DNA of 64,000 nucleotides from Megaleporinus macrocephalus. Taxonomy: Eukaryota; Chordata; Actinopteri; Characiformes; Anostomidae. Within the stretch, counting starts at the first letter, position 1, and the number at the start of each line of letters is the position of its first letter. Made by a program: the position numbers and the translations under genes. The notes under the pieces are model-generated. The model saw only the letters and a list, made by a program, of their open reading frames with translations, was not told the DNA's origin and ran no database searches. The DNA lies in the NCBI GenBank assembly GCA_021613375.1, contig CM038722.1:20632107-20696106 (forward strand), read 5' to 3'. Shown here one piece after another: positions 11,863-22,533 of this stretch.

Positions 11863-11932
11863 CTTGAATGACCCTGAGGTCTCTCAGAATCTCCGGCTCC
11901 TCCTCATCTGAAGAGATAGATCCCCTTACAGT
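11863..11932 (-). other. Candidate minus-strand mini-exon
   Basis: On the minus strand a good acceptor (ATCTATCTCTTCAG) ends at 11908, followed by 45 nt and a donor GTAGGG at 11862. One frame reads EEEPEILRDLRVIQ, a charged, soluble-looking peptide. The same frame stays open to 11932 behind a weaker CAG acceptor, adding TVRGSISSD. The acidic stretch after serines resembles a phospho-regulated linker, but I cannot name the protein. The upstream acceptor at 12114 (CTGTTTCGGCAG) leads into sequence that stops in all frames, so it does not extend the model. Confidence 0.25.
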
Positions 11933-12209
11933 CTGCGTGCGTGTGTACGTATGCTCGTATGTATAGGCACGCCTTTTCTCTTGTAGATTACACCAGTGTG
12001 CAAGAGCGTGTTTGAGGGAATAAGGGTCCGGGGGCGGGGTGCGGGGGTTGTTTCGGGGCGTCAGCTACGGGTTTTCTCTCAGGAGACGATCAGAAAATCC
12101 ATACGCAAACCTGCCGAAACAGAAACAAGGAGTTAACCAACGTCAGCCCTGTACTCCACATTAGGGTCCGGCTATCTGTCTCGGTCTATATACATACACA
12201 CACCAGAGG

Positions 12210-12390
12210 AAAAAACAAGTATCCCCAAAAAACTAACTTTACAGGAGAGGTGATAAACGTACTTCACTTTTAATAGAAATTAATGGAACCAGATTTTTTT
12301 TCAAGCTATGTCGGAGCATTTTTATGGTCCATTCATAATAAAACATTCACACAATGTAACCGACAGCTGTCATGTTCAAATGGTACATGT
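12210..12390 (+). mobile_element. Decayed copy of the palindrome-ended MITE family
   Basis: Shares the internal core GGAACCAGATTTTTTTTCAAG and CGGAGCATTTTTATGGTCC with 11127-11319. The inverted ends are not intact. Confidence 0.5.
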
Positions 12391-12545
12391 TTTTCTTACG
12401 CCACGAGCCTAAGACATCTTTATCACATGCATTGTAATGAGGCTTTGCTGAGGTTTGAATGCATCAAGTGATACATTTGAAAATGACAATACAGGGTTAT
12501 GATGATTCACAAAATCCATATTTCAGTTCGAGACAATACAATGTT

Positions 12546-12566
12546 TTATATATATATATATATATA
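12546..12566. repeat. (TA)n microsatellite
   Basis: Short uninterrupted TA dinucleotide run. Confidence 0.8.
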
Positions 12567-12611
12567 CTGAAAAATAAGGAAAGCCTGAAAGTCTACTATG
12601 GAGTAATATGC

Positions 12612-13311
12612 TAGAGATAGACCGTTCAACGTTTAAGGCCAATAGTCAATACAGATCGAGGGCGGGGCTACATGCCATGGCAGGCTAAATGCAATTATTA
12701 GCATAAGCAAGTCATGAAACGTGATACCTTTAGCTTTTTGGCTGTTGCTGTACTGTTCGTACCAGTCCAATGTGGTCTGCACGATGTTCTGGGTTACTTG
12801 TTTTGGGCTAGCTCTGCTGTTTGCTGATACTCACTGTATTCAGCTGTGTGGTGTCTCTGAAGTGCTGTATCAGATTAGTAGTGTTAAATGTCTTTGTCTT
12901 GGTTCCCCAACGAGATTGGTTGATTTTACAGAAGCTCCTGGATAAGTCTGCGTCACATATTGTAAAAAAAACTGCCAGACGGACGACATGTTTTCTATCA
13001 GCACATGCAGTGAATGCCACAAAATGTTCTCGTGAGGCTGCTGCTTTAGTCAGTTTGTTGAAAACGAAACGTTATGTATGTCCACCTAGTGGTATAGACA
13101 GGAATTGTAGGGACCTGGCCAGATGGGGGTTCACAAAGGGCTCCTCTTACTGGATGAAACGCTAGCTGTAAATACAGAAACTAGGCTCATTTGATTAACG
13201 GCATCAATCGGCTCTCGGGATTGGCTAAATTGGAGAATTATCGGCCGATCGCATATTGTGATCAGAAATCGGCCAATACCGATTCATAGCCGATCGATCC
13301 TTGCATCTCTA
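12612..13311. mobile_element. hAT-type non-autonomous element with perfect target duplication
   Basis: A 700-bp element flanked by identical 8-bp duplications TAATATGC (12604-12611 and 13312-13319). The ends are TAGAGATAGACCG and, on the opposite strand, TAGAGATGCAAGGATCG. The interior contains ATCGGCCGATC-type text typical of fish hAT MITEs. Overlapping open frames of 62-114 codons inside it show no transposase motifs. Confidence 0.88.
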
Positions 13312-13319
13312 TAATATGC

Positions 13320-16300
13320 TCATGTTTCATTTTCAGTTCATCAGAACATTCAACAATATCAAAGTACAGTATTTTACAATAATGCACCAGCCACACATTA
13401 ATGCGTTAGTCTTGGGCTAAAATGCATTAAGAACTTTTATCTTCCTTGTTTTTAATTAGAACTGTAGAAGGAAGCAGTTTTCAGAGGTAGGAGTTTGCGT
13501 GTTCCTTCACACAAGAGCATACTGACTAGAGAGGCTCATACTGAATGTTTCAGTGTTATTTAACATAGGGCAGTGATAATAACCACATTATCGTAATGCG
13601 GGGTCATGTGATGCCTACAGTTTGCTGCAGCTCAGTACCACTTCACCACTATTTTTTTTTTTTTGGGTCAGTGAGCTGAAGACTAGGCTGTAACGTTAGC
13701 CGAGACCTGTTTATCTAAAAAGACTGACTGCCTTCCTCTGTGTACGTTTTGAGTGATGTCTACCATGGCTTGCTGTGGCCTCAATGTGGCTTAAATTTAA
13801 AGTAGTAATGACAAAACACTGACTGAACAGCGCTCATGTTTACCAAGAGCTGCTGGGTTGCTGCTGTAGGCTTAAGAATTAAAACGGTGTGCTTGTTATA
13901 GCGGCCATGTTGACCGAAAGGCATTTGATTCCTCCAAACGCTGCACCAACAACCAAAGTCTTTAGTTTGATACATTAAACTAAACTATCACTGTGAAAGT
14001 CTGTTTGGCTTTAAGTCTTAAGGTACACTGCTACACCGAGGTGATGTTGCTTTATCACCATGATGAAGGAAAAATTCACCCCTAATTCAACATTTTACAT
14101 ACTGCATAGTTATACACCCAATTAAGCAAGGCCTGATATTCTTGGTATGCACTGTCCAGATACAAACCCTCAATTACCAGACAATGGGGTAACTAAAGCT
14201 CTTTTTAAACTGAAATGTGCAGAAGACCACTCTTGTGGAAATAGATATTCACATTTTGCTCAGAAAGTACTCACAAACATACTCATATATTCATCTCAAT
14301 AAGTTAATTTAAGAGCATTTTATTAATGTATGTGCAAATATTAAGGACGCAATGGTTTAACATACAATGGAGTGTCAATTCAACTTATTTAATTAATATG
14401 TGCCAAGTTAATGTTTTATTTTGAGTATATTACAACATTTAACATTATAACGAGCATAGTATTTAGAACGGCATCCACTCAGATTTGGCCTCTAAATAGC
14501 AAAGAAGCAATAAACAAAAGCTCGCCATGAGCCATAAACCCAAGCTAACGCACTAGTCGCAACATATTACTGTATGATATTATTAGACAATAAGAAACGA
14601 CATGATGGCTGCACTGTTACGCAACTAACACAAACGTATATTGTAACAGACAACCATTTGGATCAACCAAAGCAGTAAGTCAACCAAAACACTACAACAT
14701 GCATCCACACACACCTGTTAAACTTTAGTTGCAGGAAGGTAGGAAGTGTGACATCAATGTCAGGCAGATCACTACTCATGAGACTTGTATTGAGTGCAGA
14801 CCACACCACCTTATAAAAAAGGGGACCAAGCACCAATTATATACACAAGCATGTAAGACCCATGGGCCCATCGGGTCAGCATGCAGCGCCTAAACGAACT
14901 CGAAACTGCAGGATTTCTGCCAGCGTGAAGTGGAGCAAACCCAGGGGAACCCTTTTCATCAACCTCGTTTAATGTATTCCACCGCATACTAATTTTCAAA
15001 ACCAAAAGCTATGGCAGCAATTACATGACTCATTTTGTGGATAGGTGCAGCGGGTATTCCATTCTGCAACACAAACACACCGAAAGAAGAAGATACTCAT
15101 TTTGGCTATAAACGACCTGAGTTGTGTAGCGCAATGGAGATGACGTGGTAGGAAAGATCTGAGGAAATGCCTAGCCATGTACCATATTGTGTGCCAACAC
15201 CATTCTGTATACAGACACTGCCTTAGACCAGTGTGCAATTTAGGTGTGCCGTTTGAATGATGTTAATAAGGCTTCATGACTTGTTTGCTAAATTAGCTCT
15301 CCATAAAAAAAACAAAGACCAGTTTTAGTCCTGTCCTGGCAGATGCACTACTAGACCGACTACATCACCAAACAAACTCTTTAAAACTTTTCCATGCCAT
15401 ACATAAGCACCAAGACAGCCACCCAAATAACAACAACAACAATAAAACTACTTCTACTGCCTGACGTTTAGGGTGGCCAAGGTTTGTTTATCAGGACAAG
15501 GGTAGCCGCTATTATCCTTGACCGGCTGTGCCATCACAAAATGTACTTCCTTGAGCAAAATGTCTCTGCTGTAATCACACTTCTGGGTAAAGCTACTTTC
15601 AACCCTCGGACCGATATTTCACTCAATAGTCAGAAAAAGTAGCTGCTTTGTAACGCAGGGTTTAAACTCAGGTTAAAGGGCCACTCCAGGCAAAACAAAA
15701 ACACAACCATGTTCATTCACTTTTGACGGCAGTGCTGTAGATTTGAGTGAGATGTTTTTTTGGGTTTTTTTTTAAACCCAAGATCCCTTTCTAATGATCT
15801 CAAAGGTAAAGGGCTCTAAAACTACAGCTGCTTTAAGGGTGGATTTTTGGGGGTCGACTGTTGAGCGCTGGTGAATGCAAAAGGGAAGGCATGTTACTGA
15901 TAACATTTTTATTGCTGTGGCTAACTGCAGTACCTGTCTACAAGTCATGATTATGATGGATTACAATGGACAGACTGGATAAACAGAAATGATTTTCTTT
16001 TTGTTATGTTTTCACATTTTAAACTAGTTGAAAGCTATTTTTTTCTCTAACTATGAAGGTAAGAGTTAGCTTGGTTGTCTGTAGCCTATAGATGAGTGGC
16101 TAAACCACAAGGATGGATGATGTATTTGCACAATGCCTGCCAGTTATTGTAGAGACTGCACCGATAGGAATCAAAACTGATACTAAATTTGTACCTGTCT
16201 GGTAAGTACCTGTTTAACATTAATTCATTCTACATAGCAGGCATTTTCAAATAGTTGGTGTTCGACTGGATCTGCGGTAGGGGTGCTCTGCTAAAGACAC

Positions 16301-18299
16301 CGTTCACATGCCTCAGGCAACTAACTATTTCAAATGATGAGGTTCGTTCTGCGCTCTCCAGTCATAGCTGAAAGGGTAAGACGTTCAAGTGCAGGCTCAC
16401 TTTACTAAGTTTAATGAAAATATATTATAATGTGAAGTGGTAGGTGCACATAAGCCTCTAACACACATTAGCAACCTCATGAAACACTTAAAGATACAAC
16501 AATTTGTAAATCTGAAGCAGTGCAGCATGTTTGCTTTTGCAAAACATCCTCAGTGCAGCCTCCTACTCTTGTGCAAGTTTGTAGTTAGTTCTCCACATAA
16601 AACTCCAGGTAGGGTAGTTTGATCATATAAATCACTATTATTAAAACTGCTTCCAGCATTAAAACTACAAAGTTGAAGTTAGCTGCTTGTTTGAATTCCC
16701 ACCTTAAATGATGCTGCGGTTGCACGCTGGTGCCTCAGGGTGACTGCACATTAGAGAAATACAGTCTCCCAGTGTATTTCAGTTAGGATGCTGTGTTACC
16801 CCAGACTACAAATATACCTGTATGCAGCAAAGATGTTCCATATGAAAACATTTAACAAACCATATGAACATTTGCTGCAACAGACTCTCATAGGGAGATA
16901 TGTCGACCAATAGAATCATTGACGGACGGACACTCGATGAAAATCCAAAACAGAGAAGAGACTACTCAGCGACACCACATGCTATTCCTGTTCTATAAGC
17001 TTTTGGGTCTGTTCTCGACTTGGCTCTGTATATGGTTGTCACCAAAACTGCCTTTCAACAGTCCATATTCCTTTGTTTCTGGTCCACACTCTAAACAGAC
17101 AAGCTCTAGAAGCTCTACTGCTCCCACCTTGCATACTATCCTTGATACGCTATAATAACTGCTGTGCAATTTAAGGCGGACTTCAACTTCATGTTAAAAC
17201 TACAAGTAGAAAAGCTTGACAGTCCCAATCAGAAAATGTTTCCAGGTTTATAAGAATAATCTGAACATTTCAATGACCCGAATCTTCTAATTAAATGAGA
17301 GGAAACACACTAATATATTAACATTAAGCTGAGTCTCTGCTGAATTCAAATTTAGTAGTTAGCAAGCATAGCACAAGTCACCAACTGCTTGGTAGCACAG
17401 GTTTTCAACTGAGAAACAAGGGTACCTAGTTCTGTAAGACTTGGTGGTTGGTAACATCTTCAAATATAGGGAGACGACCACAGCTGCCTATTTATGTCAT
17501 GTCTTTGCTGTTTGCACCAAATTATGGAGGGGAGCATCAATAAAAGAGTCTATACGCATCGATACTCATCAATACTGCCGAGACCCTAGCGTGAAAACAA
17601 TATAAACTTGAATTGTGTAAGATCAGTGGGATGCAATGCTGCACTAGAGAATAACTACAACACAACACACTAAGGCCAGAATACCTGAGGTACAAGTGGA
17701 GAAGGAGCTAAACGCAGAGATGAGGTCTTCTCTCTGTCTTTCCATGCAGGTGGTGATAAGTCAGAGCAGGGGGTCAAGCTGTGTAGGCAGCAACTGTCTA
17801 GGTGCTGTAAGGCCAGGCAGGCACTGTGTAACAGCTTAACTAGCTTTTGTTTCAGAAACCAAACCAAGATGATGACTGGAGGCTGCAGCACACATGCCTG
17901 TAATTTGTGAGTTGGAGCTGAGGTGTTTGGACCAAACTTTATTAAGTGACTAATGTACAGCGTTACACACCCCAACAAATCTGGCTTTTCTTTTCCAAAA
18001 AGAAAGCCAAGGAGAGAGGGGGGGGGACAGCACACACCACCATGTATTGTGTACCTTTTAGAAGCCCATTTGCTCTGAAAACTCAGTTCCAGAGTGAGAC
18101 AATAACACTAAAACAGCCTGGATACTTTAGAGAAGTGTAAATATTACAGAACTTGTTGAGTTAGCTGTAGCACACCAGGGTACTGCTTAGCTCGCGTGCA
18201 GGAGACCCGTATGTAACAAAACAGCGTTTGTTTTGAAGAGACGTTAACAAGAAGGCCTGAGTTTTCAAACACAGTGCTTTACAAAGTGTGTAAATACTT
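13320..18299. other. Long non-genic stretch
   Basis: About 5 kb without a recognised gene, tandem array or complete transposon. A hAT-like end may start near 16151 (AGAGACTGCACCGATAGG). On the minus strand 17685-17804 is a weak acceptor-donor pair with 40 open codons of no recognised family. If the promoter at 18.3-20.2 kb fires on the minus strand, this stretch would be intron. Confidence 0.45.
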
Positions 18300-18802
18300 T
18301 TAAAAAGACAGGTTTCGACGAGTATACGACGAAGAGCGCTAACAAAAACCCTAATACCGTCTCACACAAACTTCCTTGTAAACCTGACGGTTTCTCCAAG
18401 CGGGACCCACAAAACGACTGGAGGACAAAAGTGAGAGTTCGTTCGTTAGTTAAAGGGTTTAAACTAATACTACCTGTTTCGTTATGGGGTAGCAAGTTTT
18501 AAGCTCCCCTTTTCCACGATGTGGTTGTGGGAAGCGAAGGAAAAAAAGGGGGAAAAAGGGGGAAAACGGCGGGGTGGGAATCCGCGAGCTTCCTTTAGCA
18601 TCTCCAGCCATTACTGCTTTCTGAAATGCTACACTAACTTTAGCTAGCACAGCAAACTCTCTAAAGAACGAAGGAGGGGAAGAAGTGTACACGGTAAAAA
18701 AAAAAAAAAACGAGTCGCACAGGCATACCTACACACCGCCAGCGTGTGAATATATCCCCGTTTTTAAAAACGGTCAAAGTTTAGGAAATCTCGACAACTC
18801 AC

Positions 18803-18887
18803 TGCTGTGAATGTGAAGTTGGAGCCATGGCTGCTGCTGCTGCTGCTGCTGAGTGGAGCTGAATGGGATCGAGGCCAAGCGTGTTTA
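18803..18887 (-). CDS. Candidate first coding exon of a minus-strand gene
   Basis: Minus-strand exon bounded by acceptor GCCCGGCAG (exon starts 18887) and donor GTGAGT (intron starts 18802). A 78-nt intron (18888-18965) with GTAAGA donor and a long pyrimidine tract separates it from an upstream non-coding exon ending TTTACACG at 18966. The ATG at 18828-18826 has an excellent Kozak context (GCAGCCATGG) and directly follows a (CAG)7 tract. It gives MAPTSHSQ and ends in phase 2. The product is unknown because eight residues are too few to place. The acceptor at 12114 is phase-compatible but reaches a stop after 15 codons, so the true next exon is probably elsewhere. A competing plus-strand reading exists (see rejected items). 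Confidence 0.35.
18831..18851 (-). repeat. (CAG)7 trinucleotide repeat in a candidate 5' UTR
   Basis: Seven CTG units on the plus strand, CAG on the putative transcript, end immediately before the candidate start codon. Such tracts are often length-polymorphic. Confidence 0.85.
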
Positions 18888-20230
18888 CTGCCGGGCAGCG
18901 AGCACGAAGGAGAAGATAAAAGTAAGAAGAAAGGCGTACAGAGAGAAAACAAAAACACGTCTTACCGTGTAAAGAGTGAACTCGCTCGACAGAAAGGTCT
19001 TTCCATTCCGAAAGTGTTCCGTTAAACAACACCAATAACAAAACAAGCAAACAAACAAAAAAGTTTCCTAGCTAGAAAACGATGTGCTCCGTGAATTCCA
19101 TTCCCTGCGAGGAAGAAAAGGTAAAGTATTCCACAACCGAGAGCTTCCCCAGCATTTACAATCCTCGAGGTGAGTAACCCATTTTGAGTTGTCCTCCCCC
19201 TACAAAACGGGATAAAAGGAAAAAAAAAAAAAAAAGAAGACAAGAAGCTGGACGCGCGACCCTTCTCGGCAACAAAGACCACTTTCAATCCAAACGAGCG
19301 CCGCTCACAATCTCAGCTCCTGACTAGAAGACGAAGCAGGGCTACATGGCTGCTCCAAGACGTCCCAAACTTGTGCAGCCCTCTTTTTTTTTTTTTTCGC
19401 CCTCGCTCTTTCTCTCTCTCGCTCTCTCAAAGAAGTTGTTCCTGTTTCGCCAAAGGTTGGGGGAGGGGTGCTTTACAGCCAGCCAGAGAGAGAGAGAGAG
19501 AGAGAGCGAGAGCACGAAGCTCGTGCGCGCACACAGAGAAAGAGCAGCCCAGGCTTTTGTGAATGGCTGTGATCCTAAAAAATAAATAAATAAATAAAAA
19601 ACACAACACCCCAACATATAAAGCTATATAACCAGACAGCAGCGTGTTGAGGCGAATGGACACGTTTTTATTTATTTATTTATTTACTCGTTGAGCACTG
19701 CCTCTGAGAGCCAGAGATAGGTGATATCAGTCCGGCTAAGATCACGCTGTTATAAATAGCATCGGATCGAGTAATGTTGCAGGAGGCTTGCAGCACTCCG
19801 GTGGTAGCCATTCAACCAGCACAAGCGCGATTTACCAGCAGCGGCTTTAGCTATTTATTTCACAGCGGACAACACACTTGCGGCAGAACGCTGCGTGTTG
19901 GACGAGCACTAGGCTTCTTGCGCAATCGGGAGACGTCCAAATCACTTTCATCATCCCGAACACCTTTTTTTTTTATTCGGTGGACTTCAAGCCGCTTCAG
20001 CTGTGTTGGAGTGAGACTGTGAACACACTCTAAAACCGAGAGGCAGAGCATATTGGAAAAGCCCAGGTTTCATCATCAACTTTCAGTTCCACCTTAAATG
20101 GCGCAGCGCCTACGTTGTGGACCGGGCGGTTTAAGGTGGACCCGGCCAACTCGAAACACAAGCGAATAGGAAGCCAACCGCAGCCTCGAATAGGGAACGA
20201 TCCATTCGCGGGGTTAACAAAACAGAGCAT

Positions 20231-21358
20231 GTTAAGACGCAGAGACTAACAAATAAACACATACATAAGAACAAGGACATTAGCCCCAGTCACTAGCTTA
20301 GCCTATGTAAAAATGAGGTTTATGTTAACAGTTAGCTGAGGTCACTTTGTCTCCCCCCATTATGTCTCCTAATGGTATGGTCCAAATTGTAAGTAGCGAT
20401 TCTAGGTCACTGCTGAGGAGCCTAACTGGCTAGCTCGGTTCTAGAGTCTGTGGGACTTTACACATATATAATATACATCCTGTGCCCTGTATTAGCTTAT
20501 ATGTGCGTAGTTTGTCATTAAAATAACAAGAATTAACTTGATTTTTAGAGGACATCTCATATAAATTGTCATGGAAATGATAAACCTCAACAGCAGTAAA
20601 GCTAAAGAAAGACTGAATGACTACAATCAAAAAGATAAATAAACAAAGCAAGATAGAACTTTGAATAAGTTACAAAATTAGTGTTTTCTGAGCACAGCCC
20701 GGCTCCGGTGCCAAGTTCCATAATACAGAAGCATAACACAAAAAAGAGGCCTCTCCACCTTACAAAAGGCATTTGTAGAAGGTCAGTGTCTGCACCCGTG
20801 GAGGTGCAAGCTTATCAGATGGTGAAATGGAAACATGAGCCGCCTGAATTTATTCCTGCTGTAAGCCTCCCACCAAAGAAACGGTCAGCAACTTGTACTT
20901 TCCCCCATGAGGAAAGTAGAAACAGGGGAAAAGTGGCATTTAGTGTGTGATACTGTGCTCGTTTAAGCCCCATCCCTTCACTGTAGTCCAATATGAGGTG
21001 AGCAGCTAACATCAGTAATAGTTTTACTGTCATGATCTAATAAACATGGACACTAGAGCATCTAATGTGTAAGGCTGACAATACACACGCACAGGCCTGA
21101 GCAGCAGTGGTGAGACTACAGAAAACATTTTTCCTCCCCTCCGTTTGAGCGTCTGACGGAGGCACATAATCCTAACGCTGCCGTATTCCTCAGAGATGAT
21201 TTTATAACAAAAAAACGTTTCAAGAGGCAAAACAAGCGGAGGTTTAAAAAAAAAAAGGAAGAAAGAAAGAGGCAATAAGATTTCATAAATAAAAGCCATA
21301 CAGAGCAAAGCAAATCACAACACAGGCAAGGTGTTTACTTATTTAAACAACAAGATAT
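20231..21358. other. Non-genic stretch
   Basis: No repeat family or gene recognised. An 89-codon plus-strand frame at 20681-20950 lacks known motifs. Confidence 0.45.
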
Positions 21359-21858
21359 TGCTGTTTATTTCAAACCAGAAATAGCTCCCACACACACGCA
21401 AAATAGAAGGAGCAAGGAAAAGGGGAATACGTTTCTTTTAATTCTGCCGACAGCGAAACGGAGGGGTCCGTGTGAGTGGTTTTGTGTGTTTGTGTGCGCA
21501 GAGGTGAAAGTGTGTGTTGCGGTGCAGCATATTAAACGTGCAGGACGTGGTGGTGGAGGGGTGGGACTCGAGGGATTAACTGCATTTGTTTGCAATCTAA
21601 TCCTGAACATGAACCCTTACTACCACTACATCCACCCAGGAGAGACAGAGACAGTGACAAGAGAAAGAGAGCTTTAAAAAACCTCAGCCTCTCTCTCTCT
21701 CCTCCCTCCATCCGAGGGTGTACTCTATTCCCCAAGACGTTTCCCAGCAATTGCTCTGGCCGTTTTTACCCGCTTTGCTGGTTCTCGTACCAGGTCCCCC
21801 AGAAAACATCGGAAAAGGAAATGGACCATCTATTTTTTCCCTCCTTTCTCCTCCAGAA

Positions 21859-21975
21859 CTAAAACACACAAACAACGCTCCCCTGTCGACAGGAATGAAA
21901 ACGTCTGCTGTTGCCTGTCCAGAAGAGTCCTCCGTAGAAGAACAGCAAACCGACTGCTGCCACATACAACAGCAT
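21859..21975 (-). other. Candidate short membrane-anchor frame
   Basis: A minus-strand ATG at 21975 opens 38 codons beginning MLLYVAAVGLLFFYGGLFW, a clear hydrophobic helix followed by a basic segment (GNSRRFHSC), as in an N-terminal signal anchor. The frame is also open 33 codons upstream, with basic residues. No consensus donor lies before the stop, the start context is poor, and no protein family is recognised. It is as likely chance as a small membrane protein. Confidence 0.15.
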
Positions 21976-22090
21976 TAGAAGCTTATGTTCCCTGTTTGCT
22001 CGTTTTGAGCGAGGAACTAGTTTTCTAGGTGAACAGAGGCGCCACCGATGGAGAAAATGCAAGTGTAAATGCACCCAAGAAGCATTAAAA

Positions 22091-22136
22091 CCCTAGGGTT
22101 AGGGTTAGGTAACCCTAACCCTAACCCTAACCCTAA
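22091..22136. repeat. Head-to-head telomere-like repeat
   Basis: About two and a half TTAGGG-type units (22095-22109) are followed directly by about four CCCTAA units (22111-22136). The orientation, G-rich then C-rich on the same strand, is that of an end-to-end telomere junction. Confidence 0.8.
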
Positions 22137-22377
22137 ATACAAATCCATCAAATAATTTCAGGAGGTGGTATTTAAGCCACTTGTTATAGCATTGTATGCA
22201 CATTCGCCTCTACAAGACAAGTACAAACTCCTCCCCATGCAGTACATCACTTGAAAAGATAATTATGGAAAATGCACAGTAGAGTCTGTCCATATTGCTG
22301 TTAAGCATCTGGGTTCATCCTGTTCCCCGCCATGTACACAACAAACTGCAGGTGACATAAGAACCATGCAATATTCA

Positions 22378-22533
22378 AACAAGTGGATTTGCATGTTCTG
22401 TCCCAATCTGATTTTAGTCCTAGTAACCAGAGACGCTTTTAACTACCAAGTGTAAACGCCTGTGACTGAAATCTTATCAGGATACAAACCGGATAGATAC
22501 TATTCACAAAAGTGACCAGGTGTAATTTAGGTC
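22378..22533 (+). repeat. Interspersed repeat, copy 1 of a pair
   Basis: Aligns by eye with 31341-31502 over about 155 bp, sharing GGATTTGCAT, ACTACCAAGTGT, ATCTTATCAGGATACAA and AGTGACCAGGTGTAA. The family is not named; it is likely a MITE fragment. Confidence 0.6.

Larger units (their letters stand above)
18300..20230 (-). promoter_or_regulatory. CpG-enriched promoter-like block
   Basis: CpG dinucleotides are frequent from about 18300 to 20230 (for example 19790-19940 and 20098-20220) and scarce on either side, the usual mark of an unmethylated vertebrate promoter. The minus strand inside carries a complete donor-intron-acceptor-ATG-donor series (18803-18966), so transcription toward lower coordinates is favoured. 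CCAAT-like (AGCCAACCG at 20170) and GA-repeat (19485-19510) text is present, as are (TAAA)n near 19583-19601 and (TTTA)n near 19667-19685. No TATA box or start site can be fixed. Confidence 0.5.

Noticed and set aside
12821..13165. 114-codon frame inside the hAT element as transposase
   Set aside because: No hAT dimerisation or DDE-type motifs; two other overlapping frames are equally open.
17685..17804. Minus-strand 40-codon exon (PCSDLSPPAWKDREK...)
   Set aside because: The GTATTC donor is mediocre, the frame does not join the candidate exon at 18803 without a stop, and no family is recognised.
18807..18921. Plus-strand signal-peptide exon (MNVKLEPW then a run of Leu) with a GTAAGA donor at 18922
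   Set aside because: The Leu run is the CTG repeat, and the donor-like text is the complement of the minus-strand pyrimidine tract. The minus strand offers a more complete splice structure.
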